57,147 bases of DNA from CALXOJ01 sp034120015 (lineage in GTDB: Bacteria; Spirochaetota; Spirochaetia; JAFGXN01): assembly GCA_034120015.1 (NCBI GenBank), contig JAXEIF010000019.1, forward strand, positions 1 to 57,147. Reading direction: 5' to 3'. A program made the translations under genes and the position numbers. Of the stretch, positions 1-8,660 are shown in pieces. The notes under the pieces are model-generated. The model saw only the letters and a list, made by a program, of their open reading frames with translations. It was not told where the DNA came from and ran no database searches. Within the stretch, counting starts at the first letter, position 1, and every line of letters starts with the position of its first letter.

Positions 1-2
1 AA

Positions 3-1820
3 GACGTTGTTGCGGGTATCCGTACACCGTTGAAACTGTCTGTTTTGGAAAAAGAGAATCCGGCTGTTTTTAAACAGCTGACCGAAATCAAAGACCGTTT
101 GGAAGTCCACTATCGGGATATGCAGGATATGGAATTTACCATCGAGCAGGGAACACTGTATCTGCTGCAGACCCGAAACGGAAAACGGACCGGAAATGCG
201 GCGGTAAAAATTGCCGTCGATATGGTTAAAGAGGGAATGATTTCGAAAGAAACGGCACTGCTGCGGGTGACACCCGATCAGCTCGATCAGATTTTCCATC
301 CGATGATTGATCCGGCTTCCCGCAAAACAGCCAAAGTCATTGCCAACGGATTGAATGCCTCGCCGGGTGCGGCAACCGGGCAAATCGTGTTTACGGCGGA
401 AGATGCGGAAGCATGGGCCGCCCAGGGGCGTCAGGTTGTTTTGTGCCGGAAGGAGACCAGTCCCGAGGATATCGGCGGTATGCATGCCGCACAGGGAATT
501 CTGACATCGACCGGCGGTATGACTTCTCATGCGGCGGTTGTTGCCCGCGGTATGGGACGTCCGTGTGTTGCCGGATGTAAAGAAGCGGTTATCAGCGAAA
601 AAACACTGACAATCGGAGGTAAAGTCTTTACGGAAGGCGACTGGATCTCCATCGACGGGAAAACCGGCGAAGTGTTCGGTGAAAAACTTGAGCTGGTGCA
701 GCCGTCTATTACGGGCGATGTCGAGACTTTCCTCGGTTGGGCCGACGAAGTCAAAGGCGAAGCGGTTCGCGAAGGTGTTCCCTCCAAAGGATTCCATGTC
801 CGCACCAATGCCGATACTCCCGAAGATGCGGCGAAAGCCCGCGAATACGGGGCGGAGGGAATCGGTTTGTGCCGCACCGAGCACATGTTTTTCGGAGAAG
901 GCAAGCTGGAACATTTCCAGAGAATGATTCTGGCCGACAGTGTTCAGGAGCGGAAAGAGGCATTGAAAAAAATTCTCGAATTGCAGCGTGCCGATTTTGA
1001 CGGAATTTTTAAAGCAATGGCCGGACTTCCCGTCACAATTCGTCTTCTCGATCCGCCGCTGCATGAATTTTTGCCGCATACCCAGTTTGAGATTAAAGAA
1101 CTGGCCGACAAACTGCAGATTAATCCGGCAGTGTTAAAAACGAAAGTGGATCAGCTGCACGAACTTAATCCGATGCTGGGACACCGCGGTTGCCGTCTCG
1201 GTGTGACATATCCCGAGATTTACGATATGCAGGTAGAGGCCATTATTTCGTCGGCCTGCGCACTGGCTTCCGAAGGTATTTCAGTGACTCCGGAAATCAT
1301 GATTCCGCTGGTCGGAACACAGGAAGAGCTGGCCATGCTGCGTAAAAATGCCGTTTCCGTTGCCGATTCGGTTATCGAGAACAGCGGTGTCAAAATTGAA
1401 TACCGTATCGGCAGTATGATCGAAATACCCCGTGCCGCCATTACGGCAGACGAAATTGCCGCTCATGCCGATTTCTTTTCTTTCGGAACAAATGACCTGA
1501 CGCAGATGACTTACGGCTTTTCGCGTGACGATATCGGCAGCTTCCTGCCGGCTTACCGTGAAAAGGGGATTCTGCACCACGATCCGTTTGCCAGCATCGA
1601 TGTCAGCGGTGTCGGACGGCTGGTTCAGATGGCGGTCGGTTTGGGCCGAAAAACAAAACCCGAGCTGAAAATGGGAATCTGCGGCGAACACGGCGGCGAT
1701 CCGCGCAGTATCGGATTCTTCTACTCGGCCGGATTGAACTACGTTTCCTGTTCGCCGTTCCGCGTTCCGGTTGCCCGGCTGGCGGCGGCTCAGACAGTTC
1801 TTAAAAGCAAGAGTCTGTAA
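3..1820 (+). CDS. ppdK: pyruvate, phosphate dikinase, C-terminal part (5' end outside window)
   Basis: PPDK interconverts pyruvate + ATP + phosphate and PEP + AMP + PPi in the cytoplasm. The frame is open from base 3, so the gene enters from the left and about 606 codons of a roughly 880-residue family are present; no true start is visible. The swivel phosphohistidine domain shows the signature GGMTSHAAVVARG (about residue 175). The C-terminal PEP/pyruvate barrel shows GHRGCRLG, SFGTNDLTQM and the catalytic-cysteine motif MGICGEHGGDP. The ATP-grasp domain is missing only because of the window edge. trmB follows after 3 nt and citrate synthase overlaps trmB, which suggests one transcript. The PPi-linked enzyme fits an anaerobic glycolytic bacterium. 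PEP synthase is less likely given the GGMTSHAAVVARG and CGEHGGDP forms. Confidence 0.96.
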   Translation, partial: DVVAGIRTPLKLSVLEKENPAVFKQLTEIKDRLEVHYRDMQDMEFTIEQGTLYLLQTRNGKRTGNAAVKIAVDMVKEGMISKETALLRVTPDQLDQIFHPMIDPASRKTAKVIANGLNASPGAATGQIVFTAEDAEAWAAQGRQVVLCRKETSPEDIGGMHAAQGILTSTGGMTSHAAVVARGMGRPCVAGCKEAVISEKTLTIGGKVFTEGDWISIDGKTGEVFGEKLELVQPSITGDVETFLGWADEVKGEAVREGVPSKGFHVRTNADTPEDAAKAREYGAEGIGLCRTEHMFFGEGKLEHFQRMILADSVQERKEALKKILELQRADFDGIFKAMAGLPVTIRLLDPPLHEFLPHTQFEIKELADKLQINPAVLKTKVDQLHELNPMLGHRGCRLGVTYPEIYDMQVEAIISSACALASEGISVTPEIMIPLVGTQEELAMLRKNAVSVADSVIENSGVKIEYRIGSMIEIPRAAITADEIAAHADFFSFGTNDLTQMTYGFSRDDIGSFLPAYREKGILHHDPFASIDVSGVGRLVQMAVGLGRKTKPELKMGICGEHGGDPRSIGFFYSAGLNYVSCSPFRVPVARLAAAQTVLKSKSL

Positions 1821-1823
1821 AAG

Positions 1824-2525
1824 ATGGCGGAACCGGTTTCCGGAGGACGTAAAATCCGCAGTTTCGTGCGCCGCAGCGGTCGGATTGGCGCTTCCCGACA
1901 GGAAGCGCTGACGGCACCGCCGCCGCATGTGCTGTATACGGCGGAAACACTTCCCGTCGTACGAAGCGATATCCTGTTCGGAAACAGTCACCCGCTGATT
2001 ATCGAGATCGGTTTCGGGATGGGGGATGCAACGCTTGAGTTTGCCGTCGGAAATCCCGACAAAAACTATCTGGCGTTCGATGTTCACCGTCCCGGAATTG
2101 CCAAAGTTGTTGCCGGTGTCGCCGAACGCGCTCTCGCCAATTTAAAAATCGTCGAGGGAGATGCCCAGGAAATTTTAAAGCCGGAAACGGCCGGTCGGGA
2201 GATTTGCGACGGATTCCATATTTTTTTTCCGGATCCGTGGCAGAAAAAAAAGCATCACAAACGGCGGTTAATTTCCGATTCGTATACGGATGATCTGATT
2301 GCGCAGCTGAAACCGGGCGGTTACCTTTTAATCGCAACCGATTGGGAAGATTACGCCGACCGGATTCATGAAGTACTTTCTTCCAGAACCGATTTGGAAA
2401 ACCGCAGTCAGCCGGATTTTGAACGGACACCGTGGCGTCCCGTAACAAAATTCGAAAAAAAGGGAATTGAGAAAGGTCACCGCATCTTCGATTTTCTCTA
2501 TGTAAAAAAGGAGTTCTTATGTTAG
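1824..2525 (+). CDS. trmB: tRNA (guanine-N7-)-methyltransferase TrmB
   Basis: TrmB makes m7G46 in the tRNA variable loop using S-adenosylmethionine. The 233-residue protein has the class I SAM-binding motif IEIGFGMGD near residue 56, the family block FFPDPWQKKKHHKRRL near residue 135, and the C-terminal RPVTKFEKKG...GHRIFDF signature. Length is normal for bacterial TrmB. The ATG lies 3 nt after the ppdK stop, and the 3' end overlaps citrate synthase by 7 nt, so it is probably translated from the same mRNA. The first 30 residues are basic (SGGRKIRSFVRR), as is common in this family. Confidence 0.96.
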   Translation: MAEPVSGGRKIRSFVRRSGRIGASRQEALTAPPPHVLYTAETLPVVRSDILFGNSHPLIIEIGFGMGDATLEFAVGNPDKNYLAFDVHRPGIAKVVAGVAERALANLKIVEGDAQEILKPETAGREICDGFHIFFPDPWQKKKHHKRRLISDSYTDDLIAQLKPGGYLLIATDWEDYADRIHEVLSSRTDLENRSQPDFERTPWRPVTKFEKKGIEKGHRIFDFLYVKKEFLC

Positions 2526-3871
2526 ACAACGAAGAAGTTTTGCAGACTTATGTGAACCGCATCAAAAACAGTGTGTCCATTTCTCCCGAAATTTTCGACA
2601 AATGGAATATTAAACGCGGACTGAGAAACAGTGACGGGACTGGTGTTGTTGTCGGTGTAACCGCTATCGGCGATGTTCACGGTTACATCATCGACGAAGG
2701 AGTCAAGATCCCGGCGGAAGGCCGGTTGCGTTACCGCGGTATTGATATCAAAGATTTGGTAGCCGGATTTCAGAAAGAAAAACGATTCGGATATGAGGAG
2801 ACGGCTTATTTACTGATTTTCGGTGAATTACCGAATGCGGCTCTCCTCGAAGAATTTCGTCATATTTTGTCGAAATACCGCGATTTACCGGGCAGTTTTA
2901 TTGAGGACATGATCTTAAGACAACCCAGTTCCAATGTCATGAATAAATTGGGACGGACGGTTTTATCGCTTTATTCTATCGATCCGAACGCCGAAGATTA
3001 TTCGATCGGCAATATTCTCAAACAGTGCATTCAGCTTGTCGCCCGAATTCCCATCCTGGCTGCATACGGATATCAGGCCAAACGGCATTATTACGACAAT
3101 AAAAGTCTTTTTATCCATAATTACGAGCCGAGTTATTCGACCGGAGAAAATTTTCTTCATCTGATTCGGGCCGACCGGCAGTTTACTCCGCTGGAAGCGG
3201 AGCTTTTGGATCTTTGTCTGGTTCTGCATGCGGAACACGGCGGCGGCAACAATTCCGCTTTTACCGCGCGGGTGGTTTCTTCTTCGGAAACCGATACTTA
3301 TGCGGCAATTTCCGCCGCTATCGGTTCACTGAAAGGACGGAAACACGGGGGGGCCAATATTCAGGTGAAGCAGATGGTAAACGAAATTCGGGAAAATGTT
3401 TCCGACTGGACCAATGAAATCGCTTTGCGCGACTATCTGGTAAAAATTATAAAAAAAGAAGCAGGAGACGGTACCGGATTGATTTACGGAATCGGCCATG
3501 CGATTTATACACTGTCCGATCCGCGTGCCGTTATTTTAAAAGAGAAAGCGCGAGAGTTGGCCGAAAAATCGGGACGTATGGATGATTTCATTCTTTACGA
3601 GCGAATCGAGAAGCTGACTCCGGGTGTATTCAAAGAGGTCAAAGGTTACGAAAATGTGATGTGCGCCAATGTCGACCTTTATTCCGGCTTTGTTTACGAA
3701 ATGCTGAATATTCCCGAAGAGCTGTATACGCCTCTATTTGCCGTTTCCCGTGTTTCCGGCTGGTGTGCCCATCGTATAGAAGAAATTTTAGGCAGTCAGC
3801 GGATTATCAGACCGGCTTACCGCAGTGTGACAAAATCAAGAGCATACATTCCTTTGTCCGAAAGGGTGTAA
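2519..3871 (+). CDS. gltA: citrate synthase (citrate/2-methylcitrate synthase family)
   Basis: It condenses acetyl-CoA and oxaloacetate to citrate. The 450-residue protein carries the family blocks LRYRGIDIKDL, the active-site region LHAEHGGGNNSAF, KGRKHGGAN and the second active-site histidine block GIGHAIYTLSDPRA. The ATG at 2519 overlaps the trmB stop and follows AGGAG at 2508-2512, which fixes the start. The enzyme is of the roughly 450-residue type seen in anaerobes. Whether it prefers acetyl- or propionyl-CoA cannot be read from the sequence. No 2-methylcitrate pathway genes are nearby, and the 2-oxoacid:ferredoxin oxidoreductase and glutamate synthase further right make a role in supplying 2-oxoglutarate for glutamate plausible (inference). 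Confidence 0.92.
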   Translation: MLDNEEVLQTYVNRIKNSVSISPEIFDKWNIKRGLRNSDGTGVVVGVTAIGDVHGYIIDEGVKIPAEGRLRYRGIDIKDLVAGFQKEKRFGYEETAYLLIFGELPNAALLEEFRHILSKYRDLPGSFIEDMILRQPSSNVMNKLGRTVLSLYSIDPNAEDYSIGNILKQCIQLVARIPILAAYGYQAKRHYYDNKSLFIHNYEPSYSTGENFLHLIRADRQFTPLEAELLDLCLVLHAEHGGGNNSAFTARVVSSSETDTYAAISAAIGSLKGRKHGGANIQVKQMVNEIRENVSDWTNEIALRDYLVKIIKKEAGDGTGLIYGIGHAIYTLSDPRAVILKEKARELAEKSGRMDDFILYERIEKLTPGVFKEVKGYENVMCANVDLYSGFVYEMLNIPEELYTPLFAVSRVSGWCAHRIEEILGSQRIIRPAYRSVTKSRAYIPLSERV

Positions 3872-3894
3872 TGGGGAAATCCAAGGAGAAGAAT

Positions 3895-5598
3895 ATGAAT
3901 CCGGAATTGCTGAAAAAAGCAGAAGACTATCTGGCTAATGAGGAAGATGATTTTTTTCGTAACGATTTACGGAAAGTGATTGATGCCGAAGACGAAAATG
4001 AACTGAATGACCGTTTTTATCGTGAGCTTGAATTCGGTACTGCCGGTTTGCGGGGTGTTATCGGCGGCGGCTTAAACCGGATGAACACATTTGTTGTCCG
4101 CCGGGCAACGCAGGGGTTAGCCTCTTACCTTAAAAAGTCGGGAGAACCGCAGACAGCGGTTGTCGCTTACGATTCGCGTCATTTTTCACCCGAATTTGCC
4201 AAGGCCACGGCATTGGTTTTTGCGGCGAACGGCATCAAAACTTATCTTTTTACCTCGCTTCGTCCGACTCCGGTGCTTTCTTTTGCAATCCGTTATCTGA
4301 AAACCACAACAGGTGTTATGATTACTGCCAGCCATAACCCGGCGGAATACAACGGCTATAAGGTTTTTTGGAAAAACGGAAGCCAGATTACCCCGCCTGT
4401 CGATGACGGTATTATTGCCGAAGTGAATGCCGTTTCCGGGGAAATTCCCGCTCTGACCGAATCGGAAGCCGTGGCAAAGGGATTGCTGGTCTATATCGAT
4501 AAAGAAGTCGACGACGCTTACAACACGATGGTGAAAAGCTATGCCTGCCGTCCGGAACTCTTTTCCCGCTCGAAAGATATAAAAATCGTTTATACACCGT
4601 TAAACGGAGCAGGCAAGGTTCCTGTCGTGCGTGTTCTCAAAGATCTGGGACTGAATGTGATTCTTGTTCCCGAACAGGCCGAGCCCGACGGCGATTTTCC
4701 GACAACACCGTTTCCGAATCCGGAAATTGCCGAGGCGATGGATAAAGCGGTTTCATTGGCTCAGGAAGAAAAGGCGGATCTGGTTTTGGGAACCGATCCC
4801 GATTCCGACCGCATCGGTATAGCCGTACCGTTAACCGACGGCCGTTACCGTCTGATTACCGGGAATCAGTTCGGATGTATTTTGGCATATTATCTTCTTT
4901 CTTACCGCAGGGAGCAGGGATTGGGAAATCGTCCCGCCGGTGTAGTGAAAACCATTGTTTCAACGAATCTGATTGACCGTATTGCCGAATTTTTCGGAGT
5001 CGAATGTCCGAGTGTTCTGACCGGTTTTAAGTGGATAGCCCGGCAGATGGAAGATTTCGAAAAAAGAGGTGTTGATTTTGTCATGGGATTCGAAGAAAGC
5101 TACGGCTTTCTGATTGAAACGGAGGTTCGGGACAAAGATGCGGTCAGTGCCGCTATGCTGATTTGTGAAATTGCTTTATATTGCCGTTCAAAAGGTATGA
5201 CACTGATTGATTACCTGACGGAAATTTTCTCGAAGTTCGGATTTTACGAGGAGTTTGCCGTTTCCAAATATTTTCAGGGAGAATCCGGGGCCCGTTTTAT
5301 GACCGATTTGATGGAAGATTTGAGAAACAATCCTCCGAAGGAAATAGCCGGTATCGCCGTTGTCCGTGCTTTGGATTACAAAAAAGGCGTTAACGGGTTA
5401 CCGCTGTCCAATGTGCTGCAATTTTTCCTTGAAGACGGATCGGTAGTCTCTGTCCGGCCTTCGGGAACGGAACCCAAAATCAAATTTTACTGTACAACGG
5501 GAGTGGCTCAATCCGGTACGGTGAGCGAAACGGAAGAACTTCTGCGGCAGAAAGTGCATAAAATCGAAACTGCCATAACAGCCCGAATCGGGAAATAA
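3895..5598 (+). CDS. pgcA: phosphohexomutase (phosphoglucomutase/phosphomannomutase, long form)
   Basis: An alpha-D-phosphohexomutase interconverting hexose 1- and 6-phosphates in the cytoplasm. It is 567 residues, the long PgcA/PGM2-like class. The phosphoserine loop is ITASHNPAEYNGYK with the serine near residue 146. The metal loop is GTDPDSDRIG, the sugar-binding loop GFEESYGF and the phosphate-binding loop VRPSGTEPKIKFY. ATG 3895 is chosen because AAGGAG at 3883-3888 sits 6 nt upstream. An ATG at 3871 overlapping the citrate synthase stop is in frame but lacks a ribosome site. It probably belongs to the ppdK-trmB-gltA transcript. Confidence 0.93.
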   Translation: MNPELLKKAEDYLANEEDDFFRNDLRKVIDAEDENELNDRFYRELEFGTAGLRGVIGGGLNRMNTFVVRRATQGLASYLKKSGEPQTAVVAYDSRHFSPEFAKATALVFAANGIKTYLFTSLRPTPVLSFAIRYLKTTTGVMITASHNPAEYNGYKVFWKNGSQITPPVDDGIIAEVNAVSGEIPALTESEAVAKGLLVYIDKEVDDAYNTMVKSYACRPELFSRSKDIKIVYTPLNGAGKVPVVRVLKDLGLNVILVPEQAEPDGDFPTTPFPNPEIAEAMDKAVSLAQEEKADLVLGTDPDSDRIGIAVPLTDGRYRLITGNQFGCILAYYLLSYRREQGLGNRPAGVVKTIVSTNLIDRIAEFFGVECPSVLTGFKWIARQMEDFEKRGVDFVMGFEESYGFLIETEVRDKDAVSAAMLICEIALYCRSKGMTLIDYLTEIFSKFGFYEEFAVSKYFQGESGARFMTDLMEDLRNNPPKEIAGIAVVRALDYKKGVNGLPLSNVLQFFLEDGSVVSVRPSGTEPKIKFYCTTGVAQSGTVSETEELLRQKVHKIETAITARIGK

Positions 5599-5658
5599 TT
5601 TTTTTGTAACTTTTACCGTATCGCCGCGTTTTATCAGTGTAAGTCAAACGAGGTGAAT

Positions 5659-7137
5659 ATGCAACGGAAAAATTTACATAAAGGTCTTCTGATTGCCAAT
5701 GCAGTCATGTTTGTATTACTGGTCGGTGCCGGAATCGGATTCTTTTTCGGATTGCGGCATGCGGCTTCTCCCGCGACTGTTGTTCGGGCCGCGGCTCCCG
5801 AAGGGGATCTCGAATCATTACAGCTTTCTTACCGTAACGTATCGAATGCGGTATTGCCTTCCGTCGTTCAGATAGAAACAGTCAGTATCGAAGAACGGCA
5901 GGTGATGCGGTTTATCGACCCGTTCGAAGAGTTTTTTCGTAACCGGTTCGGCGGACAGTCATCGGAAGAAAAAAAGCCGGAGGAAAAGCAGGAATTCCGT
6001 TCCAGAGGATTGGGATCCGGTGTGATTATCCGGCAACAGAACGGTAAATATTACATTTTAACCAATTATCATGTTGTCAAAGGGGCCGACGAAGTTTCGG
6101 TACGTCTTTACAACGATAAAACCTATAATGTCAAACAGGTCGGCGGTGACGAACGTTCGGATGTTGCCGTGCTCGAACTGGAGACCAAAGATACGCTGAC
6201 AGTCATTCAAATCGGTGATTCGGATGCGGTCGAAGTCGGCGATATTGTGCTGGCAATCGGCAGCCCGTACGGCTTTACGGCCAGTGTCACGCAGGGAATT
6301 ATCAGCGCTAAAGGCCGAAAGGGACCGGCCGGTAATGTCAGCGAATTCCTTCAAACCGATGCGGCCATTAACCGCGGTAACTCTGGCGGGGCTTTGGTTG
6401 ACCTTTACGGACGGCTGATCGGAATCAATACTTGGATTGCCACACAGACAGGCGAAAATGCCGGTTTGGCATTCGCAATCCCCGTGAATTCCGTTATCAG
6501 GAAAGCCGATTCGCTGATTAATAACGGTTCCATTTCTTACGGATGGCTCGGCATCAGCATTACCGATTTGCAGGAAGATTTGATGAAAGAGATGGGGCTG
6601 ACCGGAAAACAGGGCGCTTTTGTGGCGAACGTCTTTATCGGTTCTCCTGCCGATAAAGGAGGAATCCGCCCCGGTGATTATATTGTTTCCGTCGACGGCG
6701 AAAATATTAAAGATTCGGATATGCTGGTACGTCTGATTTCCGATTTCAGAGCGGGTGACAGACCGGAATTTTCTTTAATCCGTAACGGCCGTACGGAGAC
6801 GATGAAAGTCGAAATTGCCAAACGGGAAAGCGAAGATTCCATTAATGCCAAAAACAATCTTTTGTGGCCCGGAATCATTGTGGCACCCGTTGACGATTCC
6901 GTTCGCAGCTATTTCCGTCTGGATAAAGATGAAACAGGCATAGCCGTGATTCAGATGGAAAAAGATTCCAAGCTGGCTGTCGGCGGATTACGTCCCGGAG
7001 ACATTATTGTTTCCGTTAATGACAAAGCAGTCAAGTCGGTGACCGATTTCTATAACGCCGTCGGTCAGGATACCGGCAAGATTAGTGTCGAATACAAACG
7101 CCAAGGTTCGACATTCTTCATAGGCGTTAAAAAATAA
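5659..7137 (+). CDS. htrA: HtrA/DegP-type periplasmic serine protease with two PDZ domains
   Basis: An envelope quality-control protease. Residues about 9-32 form one hydrophobic signal/anchor segment, followed by a flexible region rich in E and K (about 95-115), a trypsin-like domain with the triad H138 (TNYHVV), D168 (RSDVAVLEL) and S242 (RGNSGGALVD), and two PDZ domains (about 300-380 and 400-490) containing GSPADKGGIRPGD and LRPGDIIVSVND. It is 492 residues, typical for DegP/DegQ/MucD. The ATG at 5659 is preferred: GAGGTG at 5650-5655 is its Shine-Dalgarno, and the in-frame GTG at 5653 lies inside that site. A strong terminator follows at 7156. Confidence 0.95.
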   Translation: MQRKNLHKGLLIANAVMFVLLVGAGIGFFFGLRHAASPATVVRAAAPEGDLESLQLSYRNVSNAVLPSVVQIETVSIEERQVMRFIDPFEEFFRNRFGGQSSEEKKPEEKQEFRSRGLGSGVIIRQQNGKYYILTNYHVVKGADEVSVRLYNDKTYNVKQVGGDERSDVAVLELETKDTLTVIQIGDSDAVEVGDIVLAIGSPYGFTASVTQGIISAKGRKGPAGNVSEFLQTDAAINRGNSGGALVDLYGRLIGINTWIATQTGENAGLAFAIPVNSVIRKADSLINNGSISYGWLGISITDLQEDLMKEMGLTGKQGAFVANVFIGSPADKGGIRPGDYIVSVDGENIKDSDMLVRLISDFRAGDRPEFSLIRNGRTETMKVEIAKRESEDSINAKNNLLWPGIIVAPVDDSVRSYFRLDKDETGIAVIQMEKDSKLAVGGLRPGDIIVSVNDKAVKSVTDFYNAVGQDTGKISVEYKRQGSTFFIGVKK

Positions 7138-7155
7138 CTCCTCCTTTTTGTTTTT

Positions 7156-7213
7156 GGGGTTTTCTGATTCGTAAATGCTTACAGCATAACGGGTTAGAAA
7201 ACCCCTCTTTTTT
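7156..7213 (+). terminator. intrinsic terminator after htrA
   Basis: A 10-bp perfect inverted repeat GGGGTTTTCT (7156-7165) / AGAAAACCCC (7196-7205) is followed by a T-rich tract (TCTTTTTTTCT). The loop contains a second small hairpin ATGCT-TAC-AGCAT, giving a nested structure. It ends the htrA transcript. Confidence 0.8.
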
Positions 7214-7228
7214 TCTGTCAACAAAATG

Positions 7229-7258
7229 TCAACAAACGCTTTAGTTATGATGTATAAA
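7229..7258 (+). promoter_or_regulatory. possible promoter of the tail-fibre gene
   Basis: A -10 like TATAAA at 7253-7258 and a weak -35 TCAACA at 7229-7234 (18-nt spacer). The -10 ends 7 nt before the ATG at 7266 and no Shine-Dalgarno is present, so the mRNA would be leaderless, as for several other genes here. Confidence 0.4.
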
Positions 7259-7265
7259 CAATCCG

Positions 7266-8660
7266 ATGAGTCTAATTGTTTTTGACGGATTTCTGCCTTG
7301 TGATCACCTCGGCAAGCCGGTGGCGGATTTGCAGAGCGTTGCCAATCAGAAGTTTGTTTATCTGACGCCGGGGATTGCTCTTTACTGCTCGAAAGGACAG
7401 GAACTTTTGCCGGAATACCGTAATGATTTCATTGTTTCCTCCGATGTCAAGTCTGTCTCGTTTACGACAGAAGACGGCGCCGACATAGGCGATTGTGTGA
7501 TTATGGGGCGTCTTGTTAAACGGGAAGCTTTGCCGAAGAATATTCTGACGCGGGACAGCATTTCCGGAAAGTCGTACGTTAAGGAGTATCCGACTGTCGA
7601 GATTTACGATGTCGAGTTTAAAGTCGTCGAAGACACAATGGATGGTCCTGCTGTTACAATGCTTAAAGAAGGCTGGTTTCCATTCGGCGTAAGACGGCAG
7701 CAGGGCGGGAAGTGGGAGCTTTCTCTTGCGTCTGACGAGCAGGTGAATTTGTTTACGGCTTTGCGGGAATTGAGAAAGGCGTCCAGTTCGAAAAATATTG
7801 AGATGAGCCACGATGATGTTGTTTCCCGTCACAAAGACCCGGTTCTGCGCAATCTTGCCCGGTGGGACAACGAAGGGAAGCTTCAGACGCATATTACGGC
7901 GAATTACAAGAGCAGCTTCAAGAATATCGATTTGGTCAACCGTTATTACGTTGATATGGTGATGCAGGAAGAGCGTCTTCGTGTCAATCAGATTTTGGCC
8001 GAACAGTACGATATTCTTCCGACGGGGACGATTCTGATGTACAACGGCAAAAACTGGCAGAATGACGTGACGATTCCCGGGTGGTATATGTGTGACGGGC
8101 AGAACGGCACGCCCGATTTGCGGGAGCGATTTATTGCCGGCTGTTCGTATTCGGCCGACAGAACGATTCCCAATGCGCCCGGAAATTTCGGCGGGGATAA
8201 CTCTTTCAGGCTGAAAACCGACCATCTGCCGGCGCATGCCCATTCTATCCCGGCGCATGGGCATACGGGGACGATTGCTGATGGAGGTAGTGTAACGGAT
8301 CATCTTTGTAGTGTTACTTCACACGAAGGTCATAAACATACGATTGATGGTAAGGAACTAACTCTTAAGCATAAGCTTTATAATATTGGAGGTAGTGGCG
8401 CGAGAACAAGGGTTCTTGATTATACTGATGATAAGTATTATTGGGAATGGGGTGTTACAATTCCGTCCCATTCACATAATTGTCAAAATGCAGGAAGCCA
8501 TACTCATACGGTAAAGGTTTCACTTCCGAGCCACAATCACGGGATAACCATCCCTCCTGGTGGAAGCGGAAATACCGGCTCCATCGGAGGCAATGCTGCA
8601 GTTGATATGAGTAAAAATATCAAAGGTTATGCGGTTATTTTTATTATGAAAAATTATTGA
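7266..8660 (+). CDS. phage tail fibre/tail-collar-like protein (orphan)
   Basis: A 464-residue protein whose middle (about 255-300) has the tail-collar block WYMCDGQNGTPDLRERF, followed by a histidine-rich C-terminal domain with HAH, HGH, HKH, HSH, HTH and HNH motifs, ending YAVIFIMKNY like many phage fibre tips. In T4 gp37 such HxH motifs coordinate metal ions in the needle-like tip; a similar role here is inferred. No signal peptide and no other phage gene lies within 5 kb, so it is an orphan: a phage remnant, a tailocin part, or a domesticated binding protein. Codons for about residues 340-415 (8281-8515) are clearly more AT-rich than the rest. The 3' end overlaps the convergent lipoprotein gene by 7 bp. 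Confidence 0.75.
   Translation: MSLIVFDGFLPCDHLGKPVADLQSVANQKFVYLTPGIALYCSKGQELLPEYRNDFIVSSDVKSVSFTTEDGADIGDCVIMGRLVKREALPKNILTRDSISGKSYVKEYPTVEIYDVEFKVVEDTMDGPAVTMLKEGWFPFGVRRQQGGKWELSLASDEQVNLFTALRELRKASSSKNIEMSHDDVVSRHKDPVLRNLARWDNEGKLQTHITANYKSSFKNIDLVNRYYVDMVMQEERLRVNQILAEQYDILPTGTILMYNGKNWQNDVTIPGWYMCDGQNGTPDLRERFIAGCSYSADRTIPNAPGNFGGDNSFRLKTDHLPAHAHSIPAHGHTGTIADGGSVTDHLCSVTSHEGHKHTIDGKELTLKHKLYNIGGSGARTRVLDYTDDKYYWEWGVTIPSHSHNCQNAGSHTHTVKVSLPSHNHGITIPPGGSGNTGSIGGNAAVDMSKNIKGYAVIFIMKNY

Noticed and set aside
7266..8660. Variable protein of a diversity-generating retroelement
   Set aside because: There is no reverse transcriptase gene, no template repeat with adenine-specific changes and no C-type lectin fold ending in this gene. 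The HxH-rich tip fits an ordinary phage fibre.
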